From positions 7,974 to 71,973 of the forward strand of contig NZ_JFZT01000061.1 in NCBI RefSeq assembly GCF_000632495.1: 64,000 bases of DNA, given 5' to 3'. The notes under the pieces were generated by a model that had not been told where the DNA came from, ran no database searches, and saw nothing but the letters and a program-made list of their open reading frames with translations. The stretch's first letter is position 1. Each line of letters begins with the position of its first letter. Made by a program: the position numbers and the translations under genes. The stretch comes from Candidatus Acidianus copahuensis. Its GTDB lineage: Archaea > Thermoproteota > Thermoprotei_A > Sulfolobales > Sulfolobaceae. Shown here in pieces: positions 37,231-47,740 of this stretch.

Positions 37231-37896
37231 CTATCCTATAAGAAAATCTAGATCCCTAAGCTCTCCCACAAGTATTGGCTCTTCTTTCGTTATCCATTTT
37301 CTGGCTTGCACTTCCCTTAACTTCTCCACTACCTCTGTCCAGCTTTCCAGATCTGGTATTTCATATATTACCACAAATTCATAATCCCCAATACCGAAGG
37401 AATACGTAGTGAAGGATCTTATTCCTTTATTTTTAGGATGGTTTATTGCTGTACTTATATGTTCTTTCATTATCTTTTCTCTTTCTTCAAATGGCAGGAG
37501 ATACCACTCTACAGACTTCTTCATGGGATAGGCAACAAAGTACCTTAAAGGCTGTAACTTAAGTATAGAAAAAGGAATCTCATTCGATGAAGTATATGGA
37601 GATGGCTTAAAGATAGAGAGGAAAAGATTACTCTCCTCTGCATATCCTTTTACTGAGTTTAATACTGATGTTCTAAACTCTTCAAGCTTTGTAGTATCCT
37701 CAGATGAAGCCCAATAAACCAAGTGAGAATGGTAAGATAACGACGCATATCTCTTTAATGAGATAAGCCTTTTTGAGTTTTTATCCTCTATAGCTTTTAA
37801 AGATCCTAAAACTTCCTCTTTTTCCTCTTTAGAAGATCTCCACCAATCCCTACAAAAGCCAAGCGAAAATACATACATATAAGCGAAATTAGTCAT
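37231..37896 (-). CDS. chlorite dismutase-family protein (HemQ/ChdC-like)
   Basis: 221-residue ferredoxin-like alpha/beta-barrel protein of the heme-binding Cld superfamily. The diagnostic region [15 protein letters not shown] near 123-138, then M-K-E-H (candidate axial-His region), [13 protein letters not shown] near 166-178 and E-I-P-D-L match family members. In Gram-positive bacteria it is coproheme decarboxylase. In archaea it accompanies the alternative heme pathway or is of unknown use. Its start overlaps the upstream 405-residue gene by 8 nt, which ties it to that protein rather than to heme genes visible here. Confidence 0.82.
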   Translation of the reverse strand: MTNFAYMYVFSLGFCRDWWRSSKEEKEEVLGSLKAIEDKNSKRLISLKRYASLSYHSHLVYWASSEDTTKLEEFRTSVLNSVKGYAEESNLFLSIFKPSPYTSSNEIPFSILKLQPLRYFVAYPMKKSVEWYLLPFEEREKIMKEHISTAINHPKNKGIRSFTTYSFGIGDYEFVVIYEIPDLESWTEVVEKLREVQARKWITKEEPILVGELRDLDFLIG

Positions 37897-39106
37897 CCTT
37901 ATTCAGCTCATTTAGTATATCAGAATAAATTATTAACGCTTCCTCTAAGCTCATTAAATAACCTATAAAGTACCTTGACGCGTTTTTCTTTATAAATTCG
38001 TCCAATATTTCGTATCCATCAGACGTTGGCCCATTTGAAATTCTCTGAACGTATTCGTCGAACAACTGCTTAGTTTTAGTAACTATTATGAAGCCTACTG
38101 GTATAACTCTTATACTCATTATTGAAGAGTTATATGATCCAATTTCCTTCATGGCAGTGTCGCTAACTCCGAAATAGTTTACTTCACTTACTCTAAACCT
38201 CTTTAGAATATTTTCTGCCTTTACCTTCATCTTCTTTACTTCTCCAGGGACATCCTCAAGTAGAATTGCCTTAGCTGGCATAAGAACTTCTACTCCTCCT
38301 TCTTCAGAAAGTCTGTCTAAGTAAAGTATTGCTCTAAGAACTTTTGAAAATCTTCTTCTGTTCCTCAAGATTATTCCTCGCTTAGCATTGGCGTCATCAG
38401 TAGAGAAGAAACCTAAGAAGTACTTAAAGATTACACCTACAAAATACTTATCGCCATTCTCCGTAGTTATTTCAGTTGGCGATGGTATTTCATCCAATGA
38501 CTCTTTATAGACAATAGCTACATCATCAGAGTTAACTAGTGATCTAACATAGTCTTCGAAATCTGCTACTCTCTCCTTTCTATCTTCCACAAGTTGGCCT
38601 ACTTCATTATAGATTTTTATATGAGGCGCGTCACTAGATGTGTCCATAACTATTTGCATTAGGGGAAAGGTATCCTCTTTCCTTATTACAGTTGAAGCGT
38701 AAATGAAATTGGAAAACTTAACTACACTTATTATATACTTACTTTCTACATCACTTACTATCGCTGCATGCTTAGATGCGGCTTTCGCCAGGCTCTCTAT
38801 ATCGTACCATTTCTCGCTTAAGACAAGGTCTTCAGTTTCCTCTATTTTGTCTCCGTCTCCGAATCTAAATATAATAGCCTTAACGTTTAGCTCCTCAGCA
38901 ACTTGATCTATTACCTCCTTAATCAACATGTCTATTTGTGGAACGGGAGGAATTAAATAGTGATCGTCCTTTTCCAGCTTATGAACGTGAATCCCATTAT
39001 CCTCTAAAGAGATTGTTAAAATTTTTCTCTCGTTTCCTTTATCGTCAACCAAAGAACATGAAACCACTGCCTCACTGGGATAAGAATATACTTGAAGTAT
39101 GTTCAA
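37889..39106 (-). CDS. hypothetical protein translationally coupled to Cld-family gene
   Basis: 405 residues, soluble, with no signal peptide or TM helix. It reads as alternating alpha/beta segments in two halves: 1-170 with repeated short strands and acidic loops, and 210-400 with a basic patch ([11 protein letters not shown] near 243) and a C-terminal all-helical end. It carries a single Cys and no known catalytic motif. The 8-nt overlap with the Cld-family gene suggests a joint function. No family could be named. Confidence 0.65.
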   Translation of the reverse strand: MNILQVYSYPSEAVVSCSLVDDKGNERKILTISLEDNGIHVHKLEKDDHYLIPPVPQIDMLIKEVIDQVAEELNVKAIIFRFGDGDKIEETEDLVLSEKWYDIESLAKAASKHAAIVSDVESKYIISVVKFSNFIYASTVIRKEDTFPLMQIVMDTSSDAPHIKIYNEVGQLVEDRKERVADFEDYVRSLVNSDDVAIVYKESLDEIPSPTEITTENGDKYFVGVIFKYFLGFFSTDDANAKRGIILRNRRRFSKVLRAILYLDRLSEEGGVEVLMPAKAILLEDVPGEVKKMKVKAENILKRFRVSEVNYFGVSDTAMKEIGSYNSSIMSIRVIPVGFIIVTKTKQLFDEYVQRISNGPTSDGYEILDEFIKKNASRYFIGYLMSLEEALIIYSDILNELNKDD

Positions 39107-39666
39107 CGTTATCAGCCTTCCTATATAGTATCTTAGCAGAATTCATAGAAAAACATTATCATACTATCAATTTGACTTAATGTTCTTATTATTGCCCGGA
39201 TTAGGTAATGTTATCAATTCAGTGGAGTAAAGCGATCTCAATGAACATGATGTCAGGGTATAGCGTATCCAAGATAAGTCAAGCAATGTTCGCAATGAAT
39301 AGAACTATATAAAGATAATTTTTGAAGTTAAGTAAAGTAGCGATGACGTTCCTCGGATATCCTCCAACCTCTCAATCTGTTCCCATTCTTTTCTGCTTTT
39401 TGTCTAATTCTATTAGAGCTACTAACTTTCCCCATAAATGTAATAACTATAATATTAGCATTGAAAGCCTAAGCGAGACTGTTAGCTATAGTGATACCCA
39501 AGAAGGAACCACCTGAGTTTAGCCTTGTACTTCATGTTAGCTTATAATCGGATTCTTGTTGTAGTTCATCCGGTTATATGGTACAATATATCAATAACTC
39601 GTTTTCTAGAAATAAAATAAACCTCTTAAAAGATATACAGGAAATTTAAAACTAATTTTTATCAAA
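39107..39666. other. 560-nt gap, possible transposon scraps
   Basis: No gene is supported. A 64-codon open frame at 39322-39516 has chance-like composition. Near 39210-39300 the plus strand reads M-S-G-Y-S-V-S-K-I-S-Q-A-M-F, which resembles the helix-turn-helix of a transposase, but no further part could be found. Confidence 0.35.
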
Positions 39667-39942
39667 TTAAAAATGGAATCTTTTCTGATACATGCCAAGA
39701 AGATCAAACAGCAAAAGGACTATCATTAGAGATATTCCAAGTAAATAAAAAATACCATGTAATTCAATCATAAGCAAAGGAAGTACAGCTAAGGGAATAA
39801 GAATTTTGTTACTAGAAACTTTGAAAAATGTTAAGAGCGCTACTCCCAAGAGAAATGCTGGACTAACAATAGATAATAACAGCAACAGTATTATCAGCAA
39901 TACAAGAAGAAAATCAAAGAACTTAGTTTTCTGGAGTAGCAT
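39667..39942 (-). CDS. small membrane protein
   Basis: 91 residues, very Leu/Ile-rich, with three closely packed hydrophobic segments (about 10-30, 32-50, 57-82) and a basic end (Y-Q-K-R-F-H-F). No family is known. It follows the nitrilase-type gene on the same strand by 25 nt, as the last gene of the NAD synthetase run. It could be a membrane anchor or an unrelated passenger. Confidence 0.5.
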   Translation of the reverse strand: MLLQKTKFFDFLLVLLIILLLLLSIVSPAFLLGVALLTFFKVSSNKILIPLAVLPLLMIELHGIFYLLGISLMIVLLLFDLLGMYQKRFHF

Positions 39943-39967
39943 TACATTTTCTTGAAAATATAAGTAT

Positions 39968-40771
39968 TTAAAGGTTTGACATAAAAGCGTGAAAATCTCT
40001 TTGATGATCCCTAAAACTACTAAAGTATCTTGCTCTCCTCACCTCATCTAGGTTTAACTTAAATGTCAACCTATCTTCTTCTAGTCTCTTCCCCTTAACT
40101 ATAATCTTGCCAAATGGAGATGATATCATAGAACCGCCCCAGAAATATTCTTCGTCTTGACTACCTACAGAGTTAACGAAAATCATCCATACGTTCTGCA
40201 TAAGACTATGAGCCCTCAAAAGAGTTTCCCAATCCTGTTCTATAGTTAGAGTACTTGATAAACCTCTCAACGGAGAGGAAGATGGAACAAATATAACCGA
40301 GGCACCCATAAGGGAAAGTGCTTCAACTGGTTCACTATGCCATACATCTTCACAAATAGCAACACCAAAGGATATATCCTTAAACTTGAATATCTTTACA
40401 TCCTTCCTTGGATCTCCAGGTTGGAAGTACCTCCTTTCCTCAAATAGGCCATAAGTTGGGGGATAAAACTTATACACATATTCCCTTTTTCCGTTCATGA
40501 GAACGACTGCAGTATTTCTTAGAATTCCAGGATGATACTCCCTAATTGTACCAAAAATTGCGCATTTACCTTGTTCGGCCAGTTTTTCCTCCGCTGTTTC
40601 GGCATCTTTTATGATATCATACGTTATATCCCTTAAAATGTAACCAGTTAAGGATAACTCAGGGAATATGACGCATTCTGCTGAAGAAGTTGAAAGTATG
40701 TCAATATGTTTCTCTAGATTAGAAGTTATATCACCTTGCTTAACCCTTATCTGAGCTAACTCTACCTCCAT
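39968..40771 (-). CDS. nitrilase-superfamily amidase, probable glutaminase partner of NadE
   Basis: 267 residues of the carbon-nitrogen hydrolase fold with the full catalytic triad: Glu38 (F-P-E-L-S-L-T-G-Y), Lys101 (Y-K-F-Y-P-P-T-Y-G) and Cys140 (A-I-C-E-D-V-W). The wording around the triad (L-T-G-Y, Y-G-L-F-E-E-R-R-Y-F) is that of the glutaminase domain of glutamine-dependent NAD synthetases. The gene overlaps nadE by 10 nt. Together the two would form a two-subunit glutamine-dependent NAD+ synthetase, with ammonia channelled from this subunit. That is an inference from family and position. Confidence 0.87.
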   Translation of the reverse strand: MEVELAQIRVKQGDITSNLEKHIDILSTSSAECVIFPELSLTGYILRDITYDIIKDAETAEEKLAEQGKCAIFGTIREYHPGILRNTAVVLMNGKREYVYKFYPPTYGLFEERRYFQPGDPRKDVKIFKFKDISFGVAICEDVWHSEPVEALSLMGASVIFVPSSSPLRGLSSTLTIEQDWETLLRAHSLMQNVWMIFVNSVGSQDEEYFWGGSMISSPFGKIIVKGKRLEEDRLTFKLNLDEVRRARYFSSFRDHQRDFHAFMSNL

Positions 40772-41601
40772 TGCCTAGGATACCTCCAATCGGAGTTTAT
40801 AGATCTAGAACTCAACCTAAATATCTCTGGTGGAAGTCTCTTATGTTGAGATGAGATAACTAAATCTTTTATCTTTTTCACTAAATCTTTATTAATTTCT
40901 AATTCCGCTGAAATTTCTTCAGTTCCTTTCATCTCTTCTACCATCAAGTAAAGTACAGCGTCAGCCAAATCATATCCAAAACCCAACTCTCCTTCAGCAG
41001 ATTGACCCTCCCAAAGGGCTGGAGAACTAGGTTTCCCTACTACTTTTTCTGGAACTCCAAGGAATTTGCCTAACCCTCTAACTTGAGTCTTGTATAAATC
41101 GCCTATAGGTAGTACATCTACACCCCCATCTCCATATTTCGTAAAATACCCTAAGAGGAGTTCGCTCTTATCCCCCGTACCAATAACTAGGTAATTCATT
41201 TTCTGTGCAAATGCATAGAGAAGAGTCATCCTTACTCTTGCTTTAACGTTACCTATCACTTTCTTATCTTCACCTACACTTTCCTTAAATTTCTCAACTA
41301 TGGGATCAATAGTAATGAAAGAATACTTATCCTCAGCAGAAAGCTCTGTAATTATATCTAGTGAGTCTTGTATATCCTCCTTAGGAGTTGATTCAGAAGG
41401 CATAAGTAGAAAGTAAAAGTTATCTACAGCTTTACTTAGTAAATATGCAGTTACTGCAGAATCTACACCGCCGCTAATTCCTAAAATTCCGCCTTTTGCG
41501 CCAGCATTTTGTATATAATCCTTTATTCTTAGTGTCAAGTATTCAGAGATAGATGAGTAATCAATTCTTTCCAATCTCTCCAGTACTTGTTGAATTCTCA
41601 T
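40762..41601 (-). CDS. nadE: NAD+ synthetase
   Basis: Amidates nicotinic acid adenine dinucleotide to NAD+. 279 residues: PP-loop G-I-S-G-G-V-D-S-A-V at 41-50, V-I-G-T-G-D-K-S-E-L-L-L-G-Y-F-T-K-Y-G-D near 145 and the pocket loop P-I-G-D-L-Y-K-T-Q-V. The length is that of a stand-alone synthetase domain. The nitrilase-type gene directly downstream (10-nt overlap) probably supplies ammonia from glutamine. The upstream membrane protein gene overlaps its start by 41 nt. Confidence 0.93.
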   Translation of the reverse strand: MRIQQVLERLERIDYSSISEYLTLRIKDYIQNAGAKGGILGISGGVDSAVTAYLLSKAVDNFYFLLMPSESTPKEDIQDSLDIITELSAEDKYSFITIDPIVEKFKESVGEDKKVIGNVKARVRMTLLYAFAQKMNYLVIGTGDKSELLLGYFTKYGDGGVDVLPIGDLYKTQVRGLGKFLGVPEKVVGKPSSPALWEGQSAEGELGFGYDLADAVLYLMVEEMKGTEEISAELEINKDLVKKIKDLVISSQHKRLPPEIFRLSSRSINSDWRYPRQWR

Positions 41602-43186
41602 ATGTCAAATTTATCTTTGTGGAGTTAATATCTACTTGATAAGAACTCATGAAATAACCTGAATATACTTGGACTGTAAAACTTGATGAATTTATAAATA
41701 GCTTGGGGTTATTTGTATATGCTAATATCTCTCTAGTGGAATTAGGTGGTATGCTACTATTTGTGAAGTTCCATACCATGTTTAGAGAATTTGGAACCGA
41801 CACCCTAATAAGGGTAATATTTACTGATTCATTTCTAGTATTTTTGACTATGATGCTCAATTCGCTTACAGGATTAGACTCTTCAGGAACTGAGACGCTA
41901 ACAACTTTTATTGGATCCTGTGAAACATATTGAACATGAGATATTGCCCCAACAGAAGTTAAAGTAAACATAAAAATAAAAAGAGAGGCAATTAACTCCT
42001 TCCTTATAACGTTAAAGTTGAGTGATATTTTATTACTTCCCTCTTTCTCTAAATTAAATATTGAAAGAAACATCAACTCCGGCCACATTAAGAAATAGCT
42101 AGTTAAGGTTCTCCAAGAAAACCATAAAATAATCATTGGAAAGACCCAAATAGTTTCTTTAATTAATGAAAAGAGTCTAAAATACATATACAAGCAAAAT
42201 ATTCCTATTAATCCCATAGTGATTGTGAAAAACCAAGGTTCTACAGTAAGAAATGACGTTAGGTTAAATATTGTTAGACCAGTAAATGCTACAGGGATTG
42301 TGCTTGAATCATCAGTAAACACACTAAGGAACGCGTGCGCGTTCCAGAATAAAAATGGTAAGTTAATTACCAAAATACTAACTATAAATCCAAATAATAT
42401 ATCTTTTACATCTTTTCGTTTATAAATTAATAAGAATGGAGTAATTATCCATGGTATCTGATTAAATGAATCCGCTAAAGCCATGAAAATGCCAGATTTC
42501 TTTCCTTTCGTAATATAACTCATAGCCATAAATAAGGCCCAAACTGGAGCATTGACACCAGAAAATGAGGGAGCTAAGAGACCAGCAGTAATAAAAGAAA
42601 ATATAACAGGTAAAACGGCTATAGGATCTCCAGTTTTTTTCCCTTGAAAATATATAAGAGTTACTAAAAGATCTTGTGCAATAATATTTATCAAGTTTAA
42701 GTAAGATAACATTAAAAAATGAGAAAAAATGAGAAAAAATGGAAAATAAACCAAAAATGATAAAGGAGGATAAATAAACGCATGAGCTACAGATCCGCTC
42801 AGAAGGTACGTAGGACTTACCCCAATAGGTGAGTACAATTGGGCATAAGGATCTTTTCCTAGAAGTAAATATCTATCTGCTTGAGTTATATATTCCATAT
42901 CATCTGTCCCAAATCCCTTTATAGTTGATATCGATATGATAGTATACGTTAGAATGGATATTATCACAACTATATCGTCTATTTTATCAATTCTTCTATC
43001 GCGATTAATTAGCCAAGGATTAAGAGCTATAATAAAAATTGCTATAACAGAGAAGAAGCTTAGTGATAGGATTGCTGCTGAAATAGGATTTTCAAGGATG
43101 TTAATTCTATAAGCCAGAATAAATAATGATGCCATTATTACTAATCCTACAGTGAGATAAATTACCTGTCGTCGAGTTTCAGCCAT
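41561..43186 (-). CDS. polytopic membrane protein, GT-C/GT87-like, with extracytoplasmic C-terminal domain
   Basis: 541 residues. About ten to eleven TM helices fill 10-415. After the first two there is a long loop with F-G-T-D-D-M-E-Y-I-T-Q (about 91-101), whose Asp-Asp pair resembles the catalytic D-D/D-E of membrane GT-C glycosyltransferases that use lipid-linked sugars. The end (about 430-541) is a beta-rich, Asn/Ser/Thr-rich domain with many N-x-S/T sites, as expected for a part outside the cell. It may be a mannosyltransferase or archaellum/S-layer glycan enzyme; this is tentative. Its 3' end overlaps nadE by 41 nt. Confidence 0.65.
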   Translation of the reverse strand: MAETRRQVIYLTVGLVIMASLFILAYRINILENPISAAILSLSFFSVIAIFIIALNPWLINRDRRIDKIDDIVVIISILTYTIISISTIKGFGTDDMEYITQADRYLLLGKDPYAQLYSPIGVSPTYLLSGSVAHAFIYPPLSFLVYFPFFLIFSHFLMLSYLNLINIIAQDLLVTLIYFQGKKTGDPIAVLPVIFSFITAGLLAPSFSGVNAPVWALFMAMSYITKGKKSGIFMALADSFNQIPWIITPFLLIYKRKDVKDILFGFIVSILVINLPFLFWNAHAFLSVFTDDSSTIPVAFTGLTIFNLTSFLTVEPWFFTITMGLIGIFCLYMYFRLFSLIKETIWVFPMIILWFSWRTLTSYFLMWPELMFLSIFNLEKEGSNKISLNFNVIRKELIASLFIFMFTLTSVGAISHVQYVSQDPIKVVSVSVPEESNPVSELSIIVKNTRNESVNITLIRVSVPNSLNMVWNFTNSSIPPNSTREILAYTNNPKLFINSSSFTVQVYSGYFMSSYQVDINSTKINLTYENSTSTGEIGKN

Positions 43187-43277
43187 TACTCATAGTAATA
43201 AATGTAAAGAATTTAAGATTTATCGATAACTAAGGCCATAACTAATAAGTATAAAAGTATTGAAGCTTAAGACATAG

Positions 43278-43285
43278 TATATAAG
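43278..43285 (+). promoter_or_regulatory. TATA box of the radical SAM gene
   Basis: TATATAAG predicts transcription start near 43307, leaving a leader of about 25 nt before GTG 43332. The 17-codon frame that begins at ATG 43291 would be cut by this transcription start. Confidence 0.45.
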
Positions 43286-43331
43286 AGTTCATGAAGCTTA
43301 GTTTCTTTAACCAAGAGATATACTTCTATTC

Positions 43332-44387
43332 GTGCTATGGTTAGTATTCACTACTGGAAAATGTAACCTGATCTGCGACTATTGTGGAGGTTCGTTTCCA
43401 AAAGACATTGTTCCATGGAATGCAACATATAATATTCCTAAAATAAAGAGCCTGGTAGAAAACGACAAAGATTCAACAGTAATATTTTACGGGGGTGAAC
43501 CTCTAGCTAATCCTAGATTTATCAGCGAATTTATGGATAGAGTTAAAGCCAATAGGTACGGCATTCAAACAAACGGTACTTTAACTAAAATGCTTGGAGA
43601 AAAATATTGGAGGAAAATGAATGTAGCTCTATTCTCTATAGATGGACGAAAGGAAATCACTGATAAACATAGAGGAAGAAATATTTATGACACTGTTATA
43701 AAAAATGCTTCCTACGTTAAATCCTTTGGAGTTGAGCTAATAGCTAGAATGACAGTAACTATGGATACTGATATTTATAGTGATGTTATGCATTTGATAA
43801 ATCTGGGAATATTCGATAAAATCCATTGGCAACTCAATGTTATATGGACAGATAAGTGGGACATTAAAAAATGGGCTAACGAAAGTTACTTACCGGGAAT
43901 ACGAAAGCTCACGGAATTCTTCATTAGCAAATTATTTGACGGAAAAATAATCAAGATAATTCCAATTTTAGGTGTAATTAATGCTCATTATTTTGGTCCA
44001 TACAAGGGATCTCCATGTGGTGCAGGCTACAAGTCTGTATCAATAACCACCGATGGGAGAGTTTTATCTTGTCCAATAGCTGTGAGAGAAGAGTGGGCAG
44101 TCCTAGGAGACATAAATAGAGGATTTAAGTTAATGGAGGAACCACTACCAGAACAATGCAGGACGTGTGATCTTAAAAGGTATTGTGGAGGAAGATGTTT
44201 TTATGCATCAAAGGAAAAATATTGGGGTGAAGAGGGGTTTTGGGAAGTAGACGAAATAAATAAGCAATATTTAAAAATAATATTGTCACAAATCCCGGAA
44301 GTAGATAAGGCAATTAGAAGTGGTAGTATTAGCCTAGATGAACTAAAATATGACCCTACCATGGACTCAACGGAAGTTATACCATAA
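43332..44387 (+). CDS. radical SAM/SPASM protein, putative peptide-modifying maturase (AF1577-like)
   Basis: 351 residues. The SAM-cluster motif C-x3-C-x2-C is Cys11-Cys15-Cys18, with [10 protein letters not shown] near 55 (SAM contact) and the I-Q-T-N-G-T strand near 81. The C-terminal SPASM/twitch part carries further Cys: G-S-P-C-G-A-G near 238, V-L-S-C-P-I-A near 253, and [14 protein letters not shown] near 281-294, enough for extra 4Fe-4S clusters. This matches a group annotated as putative peptide-modifying radical SAM enzymes in archaea. No precursor peptide gene is evident nearby. The GTG 43332 start is the only option close to the Cys motif. Confidence 0.82.
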   Translation: MLWLVFTTGKCNLICDYCGGSFPKDIVPWNATYNIPKIKSLVENDKDSTVIFYGGEPLANPRFISEFMDRVKANRYGIQTNGTLTKMLGEKYWRKMNVALFSIDGRKEITDKHRGRNIYDTVIKNASYVKSFGVELIARMTVTMDTDIYSDVMHLINLGIFDKIHWQLNVIWTDKWDIKKWANESYLPGIRKLTEFFISKLFDGKIIKIIPILGVINAHYFGPYKGSPCGAGYKSVSITTDGRVLSCPIAVREEWAVLGDINRGFKLMEEPLPEQCRTCDLKRYCGGRCFYASKEKYWGEEGFWEVDEINKQYLKIILSQIPEVDKAIRSGSISLDELKYDPTMDSTEVIP

Positions 44388-44540
44388 CATTTTTAATATA
44401 TAATTTTAATACCTAAAAATCGAGATAAATAAAAGCTAAGTATTAAAGTTAGAACTACATGATGTCATATGTGACACTATTATATAACGTATCTATAGAT
44501 TATGTCGTTATATACCTTAAAAATTTTGGAGGGTAATAGG

Positions 44541-45257
44541 ATGGAAATTGGAAAATCTCAAGATATATCAAAGAAAGTAAGTTCCATGATCAATTCTGCA
44601 ATCGAAAGTATTGTAGTTCTTTCAGGGGAAATAGGAATTGATTTAGCTAAAGAAATTGTTAGAAAAGCAGCAAGCGGGGTTAATACATCAATAATTACAT
44701 CAGATGCACAATTAGCTAATTTCCTTGAAGATTATAGACATAACTATGGGCAAGAGATGCTTAAATCATTACACTTAGAGATATTAAATTTAAATAGAAA
44801 AATATCCATACTCGCCCGAATTCCTTTTGTGGTATTGGTTCTATCAATTGCAGCCTTAATTGTAACCTTTATTAGAGATGGTTATACATCTTTGTCCTTT
44901 ATTGTTTTGATTTTAATTACAGTTCCTCTTACAATAATAATATTTTTTGTGACTAGAAGGATGAGAGGGAAACTTGAGAGTGAAACAGGAGTAAAAAATG
45001 ACAATTACCAGCGAACTTTAGAGGAGTATAAGGAATTAAAGGAAAATCTAAGGAAAAGATTGCATATTACTCTAGTCCCTGAAAAAATAAATTTCTCTAT
45101 TTTAATAGCTGACAATAACTCGCTTCTGACTTCAGGAAAGCTCGAAATATATGGAGGTTCTAACAATAGCAGAAATGAGCTTGTTTTGACAGAAGAAATG
45201 AGTAAAGATAATGCATTAAAAATAATTTCTTTTATAGTTAATTTAAATAAGATTTGA
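44541..45257 (+). CDS. membrane protein with two central TM helices
   Basis: 238 residues. A soluble N-terminal part (1-90; [15 protein letters not shown] near 25 recalls one lobe of phospholipase D-like folds but without an HKD motif) is followed by two TM helices (about 94-112 and 118-138), a coiled-coil stretch (140-175) and a small beta domain. ATG 44541 is preferred over ATG 44502 because GGAGGG (44528-44533) lies 7 nt before it and the TATA box near 44480 leaves a leader. It follows the radical SAM gene by about 150 nt. The 3' end overlaps the aminopeptidase by 15 nt. Function unknown. Confidence 0.6.
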   Translation: MEIGKSQDISKKVSSMINSAIESIVVLSGEIGIDLAKEIVRKAASGVNTSIITSDAQLANFLEDYRHNYGQEMLKSLHLEILNLNRKISILARIPFVVLVLSIAALIVTFIRDGYTSLSFIVLILITVPLTIIIFFVTRRMRGKLESETGVKNDNYQRTLEEYKELKENLRKRLHITLVPEKINFSILIADNNSLLTSGKLEIYGGSNNSRNELVLTEEMSKDNALKIISFIVNLNKI

Positions 45258-47582
45258 AATTATCTCTAGCATCTCCATCCCTTGTTCAATTCCTTTCTCT
45301 GCCTCTGGAATTGGATGTAAAGAGAAGAACTTCTTTACCTCTTCCACTCTACCTATTCCTAGAAGAGGTAACGTGTCGGAGAGAACTCTCCCGAATATTC
45401 CAGTTCCAGCTAGAGACTTCCTCGGAAAATCAATGTAAGTCTTTAACCATGTCCAAACGGCTCCACGTGTGTACGGATTTGACGATGCTAATGGAAGTAT
45501 TCTTACTATGTCCTGTTTCTTTATATCACCTGTAAATGAAAGGCTTAATGTATTTACTACTAGGTGACCTTCTCTGAATGAGAGTAATGCTTTTAGGTAT
45601 CTCTGTTTTTCCTCATCAAATTTTTGAGTTCTATACGCATTAAGGATCTCGTCATATACTCTTTCACCTCCAGAAGCCGCATATGCCATAACTACCGCAT
45701 CCTTAAGGTTAGGATCAACAGAATCAAGCCTCGTGTACTCTTTTGACAAGTCCTTAGCAAAGTCATTGTCCATCATTACCATGTTCTCTACCAAGGAAGC
45801 ATATGTAAGCCTTGATAATGGGTCAGTTTTAGTAGCCCATATTTCAAGCTGTGATTTATGGAACTCTAAGGCTAGACCTCCGTACTTTTCCTTATTTACT
45901 AGGAAGAGGAAATAGAGTTGATCAGCAATCTCCCTTACTGGTAAATAGTTATACTCCTTAAGCATAGACCTAATGACCTTTTCATACTCTTGGAAGGTCA
46001 CCTGTTTGGCCAAAAGAAGGTAGAAGTAGTCATTAACTAACCCGAATTTCTCAAGACCATTCATCTCACTAACTCTGTTGAGATCTGCGTACTTAACTCT
46101 GTAGAAACCTGCCTTATTTAGATTTACTTTTAGACTTTTAATGTCAGTTCCGACATCTATCTCTTTATTTTTCTCATCGAAGAGCATTTCTGTTCTCTTC
46201 CCATTAATCTCAATTGTTATTGGAATGAGATAAGTCTTCTCATCTGTACTTCCGTCTTGCATAAATCTCTTTTGTTCTAACTTTACTTTACTACCGTTTA
46301 TGCTCACGGTTATTAATGGATATCCTTCTTGCTTTATCCAAGATTCCATTATCCTATCTACAGGTTTGCCAGAGGCGTCCTTCAGGCTCTTCCAAAGGTT
46401 TTCTCCTTTAGCGTTAGAGTACTTATACTGTTCTAAGTAACTTCTTATTCCCTTTCTAAAGTCCTCCTCTCCAAGGTAGGCTTCTATCATCCTCAATATA
46501 CTAGCTCCTTTTCCATAGCTTATATCATCAAATATTTGTTCAATATCCTCAATTTTTTCCACCTTAGCTTCTATTGGATGCGTTATGTGCAAAGAGTCCT
46601 TTAGCATAGCTCCTGCTGTTTCATCAAGAACGAATTGACCCCAGTAGTCCCATTCAGGTTTAATTGTATTTACAGCCTTGTAACTCATGAAAGTTGCGAA
46701 GCTCTCATTTAGCCAAAGGTCGTCCCACCACTTCATTGTCACTAAATCACCAAACCACTGATGGGCTAATTCATGAGCTATAACTTCAGCAACTCTCATT
46801 GTCTGTCGTAAGCTAGATGTTTTGTCAGCTAGTAATGCTGTTTCTCTAAACGTAATAGCACCCCAATTCTCCATTGCGCCAAAAGCAAACTCCGGAACTG
46901 CTATCAAATCCTCTTTTGGCAAAGGATATTTTACGCCAAAATAGTTCTCATAAAAACTTATGAACTGCCTTCCAAATTGCTTAGGTATATCTGACCTTGA
47001 TATCTTTCCGGGAGTAGTTATGACTCCAACTATAGGAGAAGAAGAGAAATCATAATTTACCTCAAATTTTCCTATACCTAAGTAAAGTAGATAGGTTGAC
47101 ATCCTGGGAGTTTTCATGAATTCAATGATCTTCCTATTTCCATCTCTTACAATTCTCTCAACTGGTGTGTTCGATATTACATCTAAATCTTCGCCAACTT
47201 TTACCGATAGTTTGAACTCGGCCTTATAGGCTGGATTATCAACGCATGGTATAAACTTCCTTGCGTGGGAGGACTCAAATTGAGTAGAGACCATATATGA
47301 ATCTCCATAAGGTGCTACATAGATTCCTACTAAGTCATCTCTTACTTTAGCTTGGAAATCTACCTCAATTTCTCCCGTGAACTTTCCCAGTGGAATCGAT
47401 ATGGAATTTTCTCTTTTTGCAAAATTAATATTATTCCCATTTATTTTTACCGATGTGACTTCGATTCCTTCTGCATCGAGAACTAGCTCGTCATCTACGT
47501 TTAGCTTTATCTTCTCAATTCCGGAATACTTTAAATTCTTAAAATCAAAATCTATAAAAATATTATAGTATTCTATCTGCAT
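45243..47582 (-). CDS. M1-family zinc aminopeptidase (tricorn-factor/APN-like)
   Basis: 779-residue cytosolic aminopeptidase that trims peptides left by the proteasome. The exopeptidase motif G-A-M-E-N is at 245-249 and the zinc site H-E-L-A-H at 270-274 with the third ligand Glu293 in L-N-E-S. The order is N-terminal beta saddle (1-190), thermolysin-like domain (191-430), a small beta domain, and a helical C-terminal part (490-779). The length is that of Sulfolobus ApE2 and Thermoplasma tricorn-interacting factors. There is no signal peptide. Confidence 0.95.
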   Translation of the reverse strand: MQIEYYNIFIDFDFKNLKYSGIEKIKLNVDDELVLDAEGIEVTSVKINGNNINFAKRENSISIPLGKFTGEIEVDFQAKVRDDLVGIYVAPYGDSYMVSTQFESSHARKFIPCVDNPAYKAEFKLSVKVGEDLDVISNTPVERIVRDGNRKIIEFMKTPRMSTYLLYLGIGKFEVNYDFSSSPIVGVITTPGKISRSDIPKQFGRQFISFYENYFGVKYPLPKEDLIAVPEFAFGAMENWGAITFRETALLADKTSSLRQTMRVAEVIAHELAHQWFGDLVTMKWWDDLWLNESFATFMSYKAVNTIKPEWDYWGQFVLDETAGAMLKDSLHITHPIEAKVEKIEDIEQIFDDISYGKGASILRMIEAYLGEEDFRKGIRSYLEQYKYSNAKGENLWKSLKDASGKPVDRIMESWIKQEGYPLITVSINGSKVKLEQKRFMQDGSTDEKTYLIPITIEINGKRTEMLFDEKNKEIDVGTDIKSLKVNLNKAGFYRVKYADLNRVSEMNGLEKFGLVNDYFYLLLAKQVTFQEYEKVIRSMLKEYNYLPVREIADQLYFLFLVNKEKYGGLALEFHKSQLEIWATKTDPLSRLTYASLVENMVMMDNDFAKDLSKEYTRLDSVDPNLKDAVVMAYAASGGERVYDEILNAYRTQKFDEEKQRYLKALLSFREGHLVVNTLSLSFTGDIKKQDIVRILPLASSNPYTRGAVWTWLKTYIDFPRKSLAGTGIFGRVLSDTLPLLGIGRVEEVKKFFSLHPIPEAEKGIEQGMEMLEIISNLI

Positions 47583-47740
47583 GAGTTTGATTATATGCTC
47601 CAGTTATTAAGGTTAGGTGACATACTCACTATTAAGAATGATGATGTATTATTACGTAAATGAGGTTATGAGATGGCGATATATGTTTTCACAAGTCAAT
47701 CTGTAGAATAAGCATTTATTTTATGAATTAAGTTTCACAT

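Noticed and set aside
39322..39516. A 64-codon frame in the gap before the small membrane protein gene.
   Set aside because: No start signal, no similarity and composition unlike the neighbours.
43291..43344. A 17-codon frame ([10 protein letters not shown]...) just before and overlapping the radical SAM gene, a tempting precursor peptide.
   Set aside because: The TATA box at 43278-43285 predicts transcription start near 43307, inside this frame, so its ATG would not be on the mRNA. There is no leader/core pattern either.
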